Shown here in pieces: positions 17,322-26,032 of a stretch of 64,000 bases of DNA. This stretch comes from Bradyrhizobium liaoningense (GTDB lineage Bacteria; Pseudomonadota; Alphaproteobacteria; Rhizobiales; Xanthobacteraceae). Made by a program: the position numbers and the translations under genes. Each line of letters opens with the position of its first letter. Within the stretch, counting starts at the first letter, position 1. Location: positions 62,001 through 126,000 of the forward strand of contig NZ_JAFCJT010000012.1 in assembly GCF_018130785.1 (NCBI RefSeq), given 5' to 3'. Under the pieces are notes generated by a model that was not told where the DNA came from, did no database searches, and saw only the letters and a list, made by a program, of their open reading frames with translations.

Positions 17322-18035
17322 ATGCGCTCCGGAGTGATCGCACAAAAGGTCGGGATGACGCGGGTCTTTACGGAGGCCGGCGAACATATCCCCGTGACCG
17401 TGCTGAAGCTCGGCAATTGCCAGGTCGTAGGCCACCGCACTGAAGAGAAGAACGGTTACGTCGCGCTCCAGCTTGGTTCTGGCAGCCGCAAGACCGTTTA
17501 CATGCCCAAGGCTGAGCGCGGCCAGTTCGCGGTCGCCAAGGTCGAGCCGAAGCGTCGGGTCGAGGAATTCCGCGTCTCCGCGGATGCCATGATCCCCGTT
17601 GGTGCCGAGATCCTTGCCGATCACTTCGTCGTCGGCCAGTTCGTCGACGTCACCGGCACCTCGGTCGGTAAGGGCTTCGCCGGCGGTATGAAGCGCTGGA
17701 ACTTCGGCGGTCTGCGCGCCACGCACGGTGTGTCGATCTCGCACCGCTCGATCGGTTCGACCGGTGGCCGTCAGGACCCCGGCAAGACCTGGAAGAACAA
17801 GAAGATGCCCGGCCACATGGGTGTCGACCGCATCACCACGCTCAACCTTCGAGTCGTTCAGCTCGATGTCGAGCGCGGCCTGATCCTCGTCGAAGGTGCC
17901 GTTCCCGGCTCCAAGGGCGGCTGGATCCGCGTGCGCGACGCCGTCAAGAAGCCGCTGCCGAAGGAAGCTCCGAAGCCCGGCAAGTTCAAGGTTGCTGGCG
18001 AAGCGGAAGCCGCTCCGGCTGCGCAGGAGGCGTGA
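17322..18035 (+). CDS. rplC: 50S ribosomal protein L3
   Basis: 237 residues. Early-assembly 23S rRNA-binding protein near the peptidyl transferase centre. It starts MRSGVIAQKVGMTRVF; the long loop includes ATHGVSISHRSIGSTGGRQDPGK, which holds the Gln that is methylated by PrmB in other bacteria. A C-terminal Ala/Glu extension (EAEAAPAAQEA) is typical of the alphaproteobacterial form. Separated from rplD by one base. Confidence 0.99.
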   Translation: MRSGVIAQKVGMTRVFTEAGEHIPVTVLKLGNCQVVGHRTEEKNGYVALQLGSGSRKTVYMPKAERGQFAVAKVEPKRRVEEFRVSADAMIPVGAEILADHFVVGQFVDVTGTSVGKGFAGGMKRWNFGGLRATHGVSISHRSIGSTGGRQDPGKTWKNKKMPGHMGVDRITTLNLRVVQLDVERGLILVEGAVPGSKGGWIRVRDAVKKPLPKEAPKPGKFKVAGEAEAAPAAQEA

Positions 18036-18036
18036 G

Positions 18037-18657
18037 ATGGAATTGAAGGTCACGACCCTCGAAGGTAAGGAAGCCGGCTCGGTCCAGCTTTCCGACGCCA
18101 TTTTCGGCCTCGAGCCGCGCCAGGACATCATTGCGCGTTGTGTGCAGTGGCAGCTCAACAAGCGTCAGGCCGGCACTCACAAGGCCAAGGGCCGCGCCGA
18201 GATCTGGCGCACCGGCAAGAAGATGTACAAGCAGAAGGGCACCGGCGGTGCTCGTCACGGCTCGGCCCGCGTGCCGCAGTTCCGCGGCGGTGGCCGTGCC
18301 TTCGGTCCGGTGGTGCGTTCGCACGCCACCGACCTGCCGAAGAAGGTCCGCGCGCTTGCTCTCAAGCATGCGCTCTCGGCCAAGGCCAAGGACGGCGATC
18401 TGCTGGTGATCGACAAGGCCGCGCTGGAAGCCGCGAAGACCAAGGCGCTGCTCGGTCACTTCTCGGGTCTCGGCTTGACCAACGCGCTGATCATCGACGG
18501 CGCCGAGCTCAACAACGGCTTTGCCGCCGCGGCCCGCAACATCCCGAACATGGACGTGCTGCCGATCCAGGGCATCAACGTCTATGACATCCTGCGCCGT
18601 CAGAAGCTCGTTCTGACCAAGGCCGCCATCGATGCGCTGGAGGCGCGCTTCAAATGA
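18037..18657 (+). CDS. rplD: 50S ribosomal protein L4
   Basis: 206 residues. Lines the exit tunnel and, in E. coli, autoregulates the S10 operon. The start MELKVTTLEG at 18037 follows GGAGG at the end of rplC (stop and start are one base apart); the frame is open further upstream inside rplC. The tunnel loop contains KKMYKQKGTGGARHGS. The stop overlaps the rplW start by four bases (ATGA). Confidence 0.98.
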   Translation: MELKVTTLEGKEAGSVQLSDAIFGLEPRQDIIARCVQWQLNKRQAGTHKAKGRAEIWRTGKKMYKQKGTGGARHGSARVPQFRGGGRAFGPVVRSHATDLPKKVRALALKHALSAKAKDGDLLVIDKAALEAAKTKALLGHFSGLGLTNALIIDGAELNNGFAAAARNIPNMDVLPIQGINVYDILRRQKLVLTKAAIDALEARFK

Positions 18658-18956
18658 CGAAGAACATCGAGCCTCGCCACTACGACGTGATCCTGTCGCC
18701 GGTCGTGACCGAAAAGGCCACGATCGCCTCGGAGCACAACAAGGTCCTGTTCAAGGTGGCCGCCAAGGCGACCAAGCCGCAGATCAAGGAAGCGATCGAG
18801 AAGCTGTTCGACGTCAAGGTCAAGAGCGTCAACACGCTGGTCCGCAAGGGCAAGACCAAGGTCTTCCGCGGTAATCTCGGCTCGCAGTCGAACAGCAAGC
18901 GCGCGATCGTGACCCTCGAAGAGGGCCACCGGATCGACGTCACCACCGGTCTGTAA
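18654..18956 (+). CDS. rplW: 50S ribosomal protein L23
   Basis: 100 residues. Sits at the tunnel exit and docks trigger factor and SRP. Starts MTKNIEPRHYDVILSPVVTEK; VKSVNTLVRKGKTKVFRG is the conserved RNA-binding hairpin. Four-base overlap with rplD implies translational coupling. Confidence 0.98.
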   Translation: MTKNIEPRHYDVILSPVVTEKATIASEHNKVLFKVAAKATKPQIKEAIEKLFDVKVKSVNTLVRKGKTKVFRGNLGSQSNSKRAIVTLEEGHRIDVTTGL

Positions 18957-18968
18957 GGTCGCACGACG

Positions 18969-19802
18969 ATGGCACTGAAGACATTCAATCCCACGACGCC
19001 GGGCCAGCGCCAGCTGGTCATGGTCGATCGTTCGGCCCTCTACAAGGGCAAGCCGGTCAAGGCGCTCACCGAGGGCAAGCACTCCTCGGGCGGCCGCAAC
19101 AACACCGGTCGCATCACCGTGCGTTTCCGCGGCGGCGGTCACAAGCAGACGCTGCGCATCGTCGACTTCAAGCGCGACAAGGTCGATGCACCCGCGACGG
19201 TCGAGCGGCTGGAATACGATCCGAACCGCACTGCGTTTATCGCGCTGATCAAGTATCAGGACGGCGAGCAGGCCTACATCCTGGCGCCGCAGCGCCTGGC
19301 CGTGGGCGACACCATCGTCGCCGGCAACTACGTCGACGTGAAGCCGGGCAACGTCATGCCGCTCGGCAACATGCCGGTCGGCACGATCATCCATAACATC
19401 GAGGTCAAGATCGGGAAGGGGGGCCAGCTGGCTCGTTCCGCGGGCACCTACGCCCAGCTCGTCGGCCGCGACCAGGATTACGTCATCGTCCGCCTGAACT
19501 CGGGTGAGCAGCGTCTCGTGCACGGCCGTTGCCGCGGCACGATCGGCGCGGTGTCGAACCCGGACCACATGAACACCTCGATCGGCAAGGCCGGCCGCAA
19601 CCGTTGGCTGGGCCGCAAGCCGCACAATCGCGGCGTTTCGATGAACCCGATCGACCATCCGCACGGCGGTGGTGAAGGTCGTACCTCGGGCGGTCGCCAC
19701 CCGGTCACTCCGTGGGGCAAGCCGACCAAGGGCAAGAAGACCCGCTCCAACAAGTCGACCAACAAATTCATTCTCCTAAGCCGCCACAAGCGGAAGAAGT
19801 AA
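18969..19802 (+). CDS. rplB: 50S ribosomal protein L2
   Basis: 277 residues. Subunit-association and peptidyl-transferase-region protein. Contains the conserved MNPIDHPHGGGEGRTSGG segment with the essential histidine, and the KKTRSNKSTNKFI C-terminal tail. Position between rplW and rpsS is standard. Confidence 0.99.
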   Translation: MALKTFNPTTPGQRQLVMVDRSALYKGKPVKALTEGKHSSGGRNNTGRITVRFRGGGHKQTLRIVDFKRDKVDAPATVERLEYDPNRTAFIALIKYQDGEQAYILAPQRLAVGDTIVAGNYVDVKPGNVMPLGNMPVGTIIHNIEVKIGKGGQLARSAGTYAQLVGRDQDYVIVRLNSGEQRLVHGRCRGTIGAVSNPDHMNTSIGKAGRNRWLGRKPHNRGVSMNPIDHPHGGGEGRTSGGRHPVTPWGKPTKGKKTRSNKSTNKFILLSRHKRKK

Positions 19803-19814
19803 GGAACGCCGGAC

Positions 19815-20093
19815 ATGGTTCGTTCAGTCTGGAAAGGCCCGTTCGTCGAGGGTTCTCTGCTCAAGAAGGCAGATGCCGCGCGCGCGTCCGGCCGTCACGA
19901 CGTCATCAAGATCTGGAGCCGTCGCTCGACGATCCTGCCGCAGTTCGTCGGCCTGACCTTCGGCGTCTACAACGGTCAGAAGCACGTGCCGGTGGCCGTC
20001 AACGAGGAAATGGTCGGTCACAAGTTCGGCGAGTTCTCGCCGACCCGGACCTTCCATGGCCACTCCGGCGACAAGAAAGCCAAGAAGGCTTGA
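19815..20093 (+). CDS. rpsS: 30S ribosomal protein S19
   Basis: 92 residues. Head protein of the 30S subunit near the A-site finger bridge. Starts MVRSVWKGPFVEGSLLKKA; includes IKIWSRRSTILPQFVGLTF and GHKFGEFSPTRTFHGH, both diagnostic. Between rplB and rplV. Confidence 0.99.
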   Translation: MVRSVWKGPFVEGSLLKKADAARASGRHDVIKIWSRRSTILPQFVGLTFGVYNGQKHVPVAVNEEMVGHKFGEFSPTRTFHGHSGDKKAKKA

Positions 20094-20103
20094 GGATTAA
20101 ACG

Positions 20104-20490
20104 ATGAGCAAACCTAAGCGCGAACGGAGCCTCGCCGAGAATGAGGCCAAGGCGGTCGCCCGGATGCTGCGGGTGAGCCCGCAGAAGCTCAACCTGGTCG
20201 CCCAGCTCATTCGCGGCCGGAAGGCGGCTGCTGCGCTCGCCGACCTGCAGTTTTCGCGCAAGCGGATCGCGGTTGACGTGAAGAAGTGTCTGGAATCGGC
20301 TATCGCAAACGCCGAGAACAACCACGACCTCGACGTCGACGATCTCGTCGTGGCGCAGGCCTTCGTCGGCAACGGCCTCGTGATGAAGCGTTTTGCCGCC
20401 CGCGGCCGTGGCCGCTCGGGCCGCGTCTACAAACCATTTTCGCAGCTGACGATCATCGTTCGTCAGGTCGAAGCCGAAGCAGCGGCCTAA
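20104..20490 (+). CDS. rplV: 50S ribosomal protein L22
   Basis: 128 residues. Tunnel-constriction protein; its beta-hairpin loop carries [19 protein letters not shown], the region changed in macrolide-resistant mutants (no duplication is seen here). Slightly longer than the E. coli form at the N-terminus ([21 protein letters not shown]), as usual in this class. Confidence 0.99.
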
Positions 20491-20508
20491 GGGACGCAGG
20501 AGCACACG

Positions 20509-21234
20509 ATGGGTCAAAAGATCAATCCGATCGGTCTGCGTCTCGGCATCAACCGAACCTGGGATTCCCGCTGGTTCGCCGGCAAGCAGGAATACGGCAA
20601 GCTGCTGCACGAGGACGTCAAGATCCGTGAGATCCTGCACAAGGAGCTCAAGCAGGCGGCCGTCGCCCGCATCGTGATCGAGCGTCCGCACAAGAAGTGC
20701 CGCGTCACCATCCACTCGGCCCGTCCGGGCGTGGTGATCGGCAAGAAGGGCGCCGACATCGACAAGCTTCGCAAGAAGGTCGCGGACATCACCTCGTCCG
20801 ACGTCGTCATCAACATCGTCGAAATCCGCAAGCCGGAGCTCGATGCGACGCTGGTGGCCGAGTCGATCGCGCAGCAGCTGGAGCGCCGCGTTGCGTTCCG
20901 CCGCGCCATGAAGCGCGCCGTTCAGTCGGCGATGCGTCTCGGCGCGGAAGGCATCCGCATCAACTGCTCGGGTCGTCTGGGCGGTGCGGAAATCGCGCGC
21001 ATGGAGTGGTACCGCGAAGGTCGCGTGCCGCTGCACACGCTGCGCGCCGACATCGACTATGGCGTCGCGACCGCGTTCACGACCTTCGGCACCTGCGGTG
21101 TCAAGGTCTGGATCTTCAAGGGTGAGATCCTCGAGCACGATCCGATGGCCCAGGACAAGAGAATGGCCGAAGGCGAGACGGGTGGCAGTGGTGATCGTGG
21201 TGGCCGTCAGCGCCGCGATACGGCTGCGGCCTGA
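20509..21234 (+). CDS. rpsC: 30S ribosomal protein S3
   Basis: 241 residues. mRNA-entry protein with helicase role. KH domain with IHSARPGVVIGKKGADIDKL (GxxG loop GKKG), then the S3 C-terminal domain with INCSGRLGGAEIARMEWYREG. A Gly/Arg-rich C-terminal tail (TGGSGDRGGRQRRD) is an extension relative to E. coli. Between rplV and rplP. Confidence 0.99.
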   Translation: MGQKINPIGLRLGINRTWDSRWFAGKQEYGKLLHEDVKIREILHKELKQAAVARIVIERPHKKCRVTIHSARPGVVIGKKGADIDKLRKKVADITSSDVVINIVEIRKPELDATLVAESIAQQLERRVAFRRAMKRAVQSAMRLGAEGIRINCSGRLGGAEIARMEWYREGRVPLHTLRADIDYGVATAFTTFGTCGVKVWIFKGEILEHDPMAQDKRMAEGETGGSGDRGGRQRRDTAAA

Positions 21235-21264
21235 GCCAGCACAGGAATTTGAGGGCTTAAAGCC

Positions 21265-21678
21265 ATGATGCAACCTAAGAAAACGAAGTTCCGGAAGGCG
21301 CACAAGGGCCGCATCCACGGCGTTGCGTCTTCGGGCGCGACGTTGGCGTTCGGCCAGTTCGGCCTGAAGGCGACCGAGCCTGAGCGCGTCACTGCGCGCC
21401 AGATCGAAGCCGCTCGCCGCGCGCTGACCCGCCACATGAAGCGCGCCGGCCGCGTCTGGATCCGCGTGTTCCCCGACGTTCCGGTGTCGAAGAAGCCGGC
21501 CGAAGTCCGCATGGGCTCCGGCAAGGGTTCGCCGGAATTGTGGGTGGCGCGCGTCAAGCCGGGCCGGGTGCTGTTCGAGATCGACGGCGTCAACACCCAG
21601 ACGGCGCGTGAGGCGCTGACCTTGGCGGCCGCCAAGCTGCCGATCAAGACGCGCTTCGTCGAGCGCATTGCGGAGTAA
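21265..21678 (+). CDS. rplP: 50S ribosomal protein L16
   Basis: 137 residues. Organises the A-site of the 50S subunit. Starts MMQPKKTKFRKAHKGR (initiation at the second Met, one codon later, is equally possible). Contains VFPDVPVSKKPAEVRMGSGKG, the loop near the tRNA elbow. The TAA stop shares one base with an ATG of the next frame. Confidence 0.99.
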   Translation: MMQPKKTKFRKAHKGRIHGVASSGATLAFGQFGLKATEPERVTARQIEAARRALTRHMKRAGRVWIRVFPDVPVSKKPAEVRMGSGKGSPELWVARVKPGRVLFEIDGVNTQTAREALTLAAAKLPIKTRFVERIAE

Positions 21679-21683
21679 TGGCC

Positions 21684-21890
21684 ATGGCACAGATGAAGAT
21701 CGAAGACATCCGCGCGATGAGCCCCGACCAGCAGGATGACGCCATCCTGAATCTGAAGAAGGAGCGCTTCAACCTGCGCTTCCAGCGCGCCACCGGGCAG
21801 CTCGAGAACACCTCGCGCCTGCGCGAGGCTCGCCGTGACATCGCCCGGATCAAGACCGTCGCCGCGCAGACGCGCGCGAAGAAGAAGTAA
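21684..21890 (+). CDS. rpmC: 50S ribosomal protein L29
   Basis: 68 residues, two-helix protein at the tunnel exit. An in-frame ATG overlaps the rplP stop at 21678, but the second ATG at 21684 (MAQMKIEDIRAM) is chosen. GGAG at 21672-21675 is 8 bases from 21684 and only 2 from 21678, and the family starts with this sequence. Contains KERFNLRFQRATGQLENTSR, the diagnostic helix. Confidence 0.95.
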   Translation: MAQMKIEDIRAMSPDQQDDAILNLKKERFNLRFQRATGQLENTSRLREARRDIARIKTVAAQTRAKKK

Positions 21891-21903
21891 GAGGCTTACG
21901 AAG

Positions 21904-22152
21904 ATGCCGAAACGTACTTTGCAGGGCGTGGTCGTCAGCGACAAGCAAGCCAAGACCATCGTGGTGCGCGTCGATCGCCGCTTCACGCACCCGATCTACA
22001 AGAAGACGATCCGCCGTTCGAAGAACTACCACGCGCACGACGAGAGCAACGAGTTCAAGCCGGGCGACATGGTGTGGATCGAGGAATCGAAGCCGATTTC
22101 GAAGTTGAAGCGCTGGGTCGTGATCCGGGGCGAACACAAGAAAAGCGCCTGA
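21904..22152 (+). CDS. rpsQ: 30S ribosomal protein S17
   Basis: 82 residues, OB-fold primary 16S binder. The start MPKRTLQGVVVSDKQAK at 21904 is chosen; the frame is open upstream inside rpmC but that part is not S17. Contains HPIYKKTIRRSKNYHAHDE and PGDMVWIEESKPISKLKRW. Last gene of the S10 set; an 84-base spacer separates it from rplN with no obvious terminator. Confidence 0.98.
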   Translation: MPKRTLQGVVVSDKQAKTIVVRVDRRFTHPIYKKTIRRSKNYHAHDESNEFKPGDMVWIEESKPISKLKRWVVIRGEHKKSA

Positions 22153-22236
22153 TCTGTTGGCTTTAGCCGACTGACTTCAGGGAAATGTTGAGCGCCGGCT
22201 GGGCTGGCGCAAAGAGAAAGAGGACGAGGTGCATCA

Positions 22237-22605
22237 ATGATTCAGATGCAGACCAACCTCGACGTGGCCGACAATTCTGGCGCACGCCGTGTCATGTGTA
22301 TCAAGGTGCTCGGGGGCTCCAAGCGCCGCTACGCCACGATCGGCGACATCATCGTCGTCTCGATCAAGGAAGCGATTCCGCGTGGCAAGGTGAAGAAGGG
22401 CGACGTCATGAAGGCCGTCGTGGTGCGCGTCCGCAAGGACATCCGCCGCGCCGACGGCTCGGTCATCCGCTTCGACCGCAACGCCGCCGTCCTGATCAAC
22501 AACCAGTCCGAGCCGGTCGGCACCCGTATCTTCGGGCCCGTGCCGCGCGAGCTGCGCGCCAAGAACCACATGAAGATCATCTCGCTCGCGCCGGAGGTGC
22601 TGTGA
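22237..22605 (+). CDS. rplN: 50S ribosomal protein L14
   Basis: 122 residues, intersubunit-bridge protein and binding site of RsfS. Starts MIQMQTNLDVADNSGARRVMC, the exact family signature, and ends PRELRAKNHMKIISLAPEVL. Its stop TGA overlaps the rplX ATG by one base. First gene of the spc set. Confidence 0.99.
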   Translation: MIQMQTNLDVADNSGARRVMCIKVLGGSKRRYATIGDIIVVSIKEAIPRGKVKKGDVMKAVVVRVRKDIRRADGSVIRFDRNAAVLINNQSEPVGTRIFGPVPRELRAKNHMKIISLAPEVL

Positions 22606-22919
22606 TGGCTGCGAAGATCCGCAAGGGCGACAAGGTCATCGTGCTGACCGGTCGCGACAAGGGCCGCACCGGAGAGGTGTTCGAAGTGCGTCCCGACGCC
22701 GGCACGGCGCTCGTGCGCGGCATCAACATGGTCAAGCGTCACCAGAAGCAGACGCAGGCCCAGGAGGGCGGCATCATCTCGAAGGAGTCGCCGATCCAAC
22801 TGTCCAACATCGCGTATGTCGGCAAGGACGGAAAGCCGACCCGCGTCGGATTCAAGATTCTGGCGGACGGCAAGAAGGTCCGCATCGCCAAGAGCTCGGG
22901 AGCTGAGATCGATGGCTGA
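22605..22919 (+). CDS. rplX: 50S ribosomal protein L24
   Basis: 104 residues, assembly initiator with a KOW domain (KIRKGDKVIVLTGRDKG). The start at 22605 overlaps the rplN stop (TGATG) and follows GGAGGTG. The frame continues upstream antisense to nothing meaningful. Its last eight bases overlap the start of rplE, so the three genes are translationally coupled. Confidence 0.98.
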   Translation: MAAKIRKGDKVIVLTGRDKGRTGEVFEVRPDAGTALVRGINMVKRHQKQTQAQEGGIISKESPIQLSNIAYVGKDGKPTRVGFKILADGKKVRIAKSSGAEIDG

Positions 22920-23469
22920 GGCCGCTTACACGCCGCGCCTGCGCGCGGAATACGATGCGAAGATCCGCACGGCCATGACCGAGAAGTTCGGTTATGAGAA
23001 CGTCATGCAGGTTCCGCGCCTGGACAAGGTCGTACTGAACATGGGCGTTGGCGATTCCGTCAACGACCGCAAGAAGGCCGAGACCGCCGCTGCCGAGCTG
23101 ACCCAGATCGCCGGCCAGAAGGCGATCGTGACCTATTCGCGTATCGCGATCGCGACCTTCAAGCTGCGTGAGAACCAGCCGATCGGCTGCAAGGTCACGC
23201 TGCGCAAGGCCCACATGTACGAGTTCATCGATCGCCTGGTGACGGTCGCGCTGCCGCGCGTCCGCGACTTCCGCGGCCTGAACCCGAAGAGCTTTGACGG
23301 CCGCGGCAACTACTCGCTCGGCATCAAGGAGCACATCATTTTCCCTGAGATCGACTTCGACAAGGTCACGGAAGCCCGCGGTATGGACATCACCGTCTGC
23401 ACCACGGCCAAGACCGACGAAGAGGCGAGGGCCTTGTTGACCGCTTTCAATTTCCCGTTCCGGCAGTGA
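22912..23469 (+). CDS. rplE: 50S ribosomal protein L5
   Basis: 185 residues, 5S rRNA-binding protein that contacts P-site tRNA. The start MAEAAYTPRLRAEYD at 22912 lies inside the end of rplX (8-base overlap). Contains LDKVVLNMGVGDS and DFRGLNPKSFDGRGNYSLG, both diagnostic. Confidence 0.98.
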   Translation: MAEAAYTPRLRAEYDAKIRTAMTEKFGYENVMQVPRLDKVVLNMGVGDSVNDRKKAETAAAELTQIAGQKAIVTYSRIAIATFKLRENQPIGCKVTLRKAHMYEFIDRLVTVALPRVRDFRGLNPKSFDGRGNYSLGIKEHIIFPEIDFDKVTEARGMDITVCTTAKTDEEARALLTAFNFPFRQ

Positions 23470-23515
23470 GACGCTGACCTAAAGCCTCTCAAACGCGGAT
23501 ACCCAGGAGCCAAGC

Positions 23516-23821
23516 ATGGCAAAGAAGAGTTCAGTCGAGAAGAACAACCGGCGCAAGCGGATGGTGAAGAACGCCGCCCCGAAGCGCGAGCGGTTGAAGG
23601 CGATCATCGCCGACAAGACGCTGCCGATGGAGGAGCGGTTCGCCGCGACCCTGAAGCTTGCGGAAATGCCGCGCAATTCGTCGGCGACCCGCATCCGTCT
23701 GCGTTGCGAGCTGTCGGGCCGCCCGCGCTCGAACTACCGCAAGAACAAGCTGTCGCGTATCGCGCTGCGCGACCTTGGCTCCAAGGGCATGGTCCCGGGC
23801 CTCGTGAAGTCGAGCTGGTAA
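23516..23821 (+). CDS. rpsN: 30S ribosomal protein S14, zinc-free long form
   Basis: 101 residues. Late-assembling head protein. It lacks the CxxC pairs of the short zinc-binding form; only one Cys is present (LRCELSGRPR), so this is the zinc-independent type. Ends GMVPGLVKSSW. Between rplE and rpsH. Confidence 0.99.
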   Translation: MAKKSSVEKNNRRKRMVKNAAPKRERLKAIIADKTLPMEERFAATLKLAEMPRNSSATRIRLRCELSGRPRSNYRKNKLSRIALRDLGSKGMVPGLVKSSW

Positions 23822-23835
23822 GGAGGGTCGTTTAG

Positions 23836-24234
23836 ATGTCTACGCACGATCCAATCAGCGATCTGATCACCCGCATCCGCAACGCGCAGATGCGCTCCAA
23901 GACCAAGGTGTCCACGCCTGGCTCGAAGATGCGCGAGAACGTGCTGGAGGTCCTCAAGTCCGAGGGTTACATCCGCGGTTACGCCACGCTCGAGCACTCC
24001 TCGGGCCGCAGCGAGATCGAGATCGAGCTGAAGTATTTCGACGGCGAGCCCGTCATCCGCGAGATCGAACGTGTCTCCAAGCCCGGGCGTCGCGTTTACG
24101 CCTCGGTGAAGAACCTGCCGCGGGTCAACAACGGGCTCGGCATTTCGGTGTTGTCGACGCCGAAGGGGATCATGGCCGACCACAGCGCGCGCGACGCGAA
24201 TGTGGGCGGTGAAGTCCTCTTCACGGTGTTCTGA
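23836..24234 (+). CDS. rpsH: 30S ribosomal protein S8
   Basis: 132 residues, central-domain 16S binder that represses the spc operon in E. coli. Starts MSTHDPISDLITRIRNAQM; C-terminal ISVLSTPKGIMADHSARDANVGGEVL is the conserved RNA-binding region. Confidence 0.99.
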   Translation: MSTHDPISDLITRIRNAQMRSKTKVSTPGSKMRENVLEVLKSEGYIRGYATLEHSSGRSEIEIELKYFDGEPVIREIERVSKPGRRVYASVKNLPRVNNGLGISVLSTPKGIMADHSARDANVGGEVLFTVF

Positions 24235-24250
24235 GAAGGATTTTTGATCC

Positions 24251-24784
24251 ATGTCACGTGTTGGCAAAAGGCCTGTGGCGGTTCCGTCGGGTGTTACCGC
24301 GACCGTCGATGGGCAGACCGTCAAGATGAAGGGGCCGAAGGGCCAGCTTCAGTTCGTCGTCCATGACGACGTCGAGGTGAAGCTCGAGAGCGGCCAGATC
24401 AAGGTCAAGCCGCGGCTTGAGACCAACCGCGCGCGGGCCCTTTACGGTACCGCTCGCGCCCAGGTCGCGAATCTGGTCGAAGGCGTCACCAAGGGCTTCG
24501 AGAAGAAGCTCGAAATCACCGGCGTCGGTTACCGCGCCGCGATGCAGGGCAAGAACCTGCAGCTCGCGCTCGGCTACAGCCACGACGTGGTCTACGCGAT
24601 CCCGGAAGGGATCACGATCACCGTGCCGAAGCCGACCGAGATCACGGTGACCGGCAGCGACATCCAGCGCGTCGGCCAGGTCGCCGCCGAGATTCGCTCC
24701 TATCGTCCGCCGGAGCCCTACAAGGGCAAGGGCGTGAAGTATGTTGGCGAATTCATCTTCCGCAAGGAAGGCAAGAAGAAGTAA
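24251..24784 (+). CDS. rplF: 50S ribosomal protein L6
   Basis: 177 residues, two repeated alpha/beta domains near the sarcin-ricin loop. Starts MSRVGKRPVAVPSGV; the C-terminal signature PEPYKGKGVKYVGE is present. Between rpsH and rplR. Confidence 0.99.
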   Translation: MSRVGKRPVAVPSGVTATVDGQTVKMKGPKGQLQFVVHDDVEVKLESGQIKVKPRLETNRARALYGTARAQVANLVEGVTKGFEKKLEITGVGYRAAMQGKNLQLALGYSHDVVYAIPEGITITVPKPTEITVTGSDIQRVGQVAAEIRSYRPPEPYKGKGVKYVGEFIFRKEGKKK

Positions 24785-24795
24785 CGGAGCCGGTC

Positions 24796-25158
24796 ATGTC
24801 GAAAGCCAAGGTTACGAATGCCCGGCGCAAGCGGAGTGTGCGGCTGAAGCTGCGCCGCTCCGGTGGTGGCCGTCCGCGCCTGTCGGTGTTCCGCTCGTCC
24901 AAGCACATCTACGCCCAGGTCATCGACGACCTGAAGGGCGAGACGCTGGCCTCTGCCTCGTCGCTCGAGAAGTCGATGCGCGACGGCGGCAAGACCGGCG
25001 CCGACATCGATGCGGCGAAGGCGGTCGGCAAGCTGCTGGCCGAGCGCGCGGCCGAGAAGGGTGTCAAGGAAGTCGTGTTCGATCGCGGCAGCTATCTCTA
25101 TCACGGGCGCGTCAAGGCTCTTGCCGATGCGGCACGTGAGAGCGGGCTGAGCTTCTAA
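24796..25158 (+). CDS. rplR: 50S ribosomal protein L18
   Basis: 120 residues, mediates 5S rRNA docking. Contains RRSGGGRPRLSVFRSSKHIYAQ and the C-terminal FDRGSYLYHGRVKALADAARE. Basic N-terminus as in the family. An ATG 12 bases after the rplF stop. Confidence 0.99.
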   Translation: MSKAKVTNARRKRSVRLKLRRSGGGRPRLSVFRSSKHIYAQVIDDLKGETLASASSLEKSMRDGGKTGADIDAAKAVGKLLAERAAEKGVKEVVFDRGSYLYHGRVKALADAARESGLSF

Positions 25159-25205
25159 CAGAATTTGAGGATTGAGGCGCAAGCCTCTGAAGGATTGGAA
25201 AAACC

Positions 25206-25802
25206 ATGGCAGCTGAACGCGAACAACGTGGTGGACGCGATCAACGCGGCGGCGGACGTGAACGCAGGGAGCGCGAGGAGCGCGACAGCGAGTTCGTCGA
25301 CAAGCTCGTCCACATCAACCGCGTGGCCAAGGTCGTCAAGGGCGGCAAGCGCTTCGGGTTCGCAGCGCTCGTCGTGATCGGCGACCAGAAGGGCCGCGCT
25401 GGCTTCGGTCACGGCAAGGCGCGCGAAGTGCCTGAGGCGATCCGCAAGGCAACCGAGTCCGCCAAGCGCAACCTGACCCGCGTCTCGCTGCGCGAGGGCC
25501 GCACGCTCCATCACGACATCGCCGGCCGTCACGGCGCGGGCCGTGTCTACCTGCGTGCAGCCCCGGCCGGTACCGGCATCATCGCCGGTGGTCCGATGCG
25601 CGCCGTGTTCGAGACGCTCGGCGTCCAGGACGTGGTCGCGAAGTCGATCGGCTCGTCGAACCCGTACAACATGGTTCGCGCGACCTTCGACGCGCTGAAG
25701 CATCAGGATTCGCCGCGTTCGGTCGCAGCCCGCCGCAACATCAAGGTGTCCACCCTCCAGTCCCGCCGTATCGGCGGTGACGCCGAGGCGGCTGCCGACT
25801 AA
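25206..25802 (+). CDS. rpsE: 30S ribosomal protein S5
   Basis: 198 residues. Accuracy protein of the 30S body. The first roughly 28 residues are rich in Arg, Gly, Glu and Gln (RGGRDQRGGGRERREREE), an N-terminal extension absent from the E. coli protein. The core starts EFVDKLVHINRVAKVVKGGK, followed by the S5 fold with GHGKAREVPEAI and GSSNPYNMVRATFDAL. Between rplR and rpmD. Confidence 0.98.
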   Translation: MAAEREQRGGRDQRGGGRERREREERDSEFVDKLVHINRVAKVVKGGKRFGFAALVVIGDQKGRAGFGHGKAREVPEAIRKATESAKRNLTRVSLREGRTLHHDIAGRHGAGRVYLRAAPAGTGIIAGGPMRAVFETLGVQDVVAKSIGSSNPYNMVRATFDALKHQDSPRSVAARRNIKVSTLQSRRIGGDAEAAAD

Positions 25803-25827
25803 CGGAAGCTTTTCGGAGTAGACTCCC

Positions 25828-26022
25828 ATGGCCAAGGCCGCAAAGACGATCAAGCTCGAGCAGACCGGCAGCGCGATCCGCCGCCATCACTCGCAGCGTT
25901 CGACGCTGATCGGGCTCAAGCTCAACAAGATCGGCCGCACCAGCGAACTGCCGGACACCCCGGCGGTTCGTGGCATGATCGAGAAGGTTCACCATCTCGT
26001 TCGCATCGTCGACGAGAAGTAA
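25828..26022 (+). CDS. rpmD: 50S ribosomal protein L30
   Basis: 64 residues, the short bacterial form. Starts MAKAAKTIKLEQTGSAIRR and contains LIGLKLNKIGRTSELPDTPAVRG. Followed by a rhizobial palindrome rather than directly by rplO. Confidence 0.98.
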   Translation: MAKAAKTIKLEQTGSAIRRHHSQRSTLIGLKLNKIGRTSELPDTPAVRGMIEKVHHLVRIVDEK

Positions 26023-26032
26023 GCAAAGGCGC

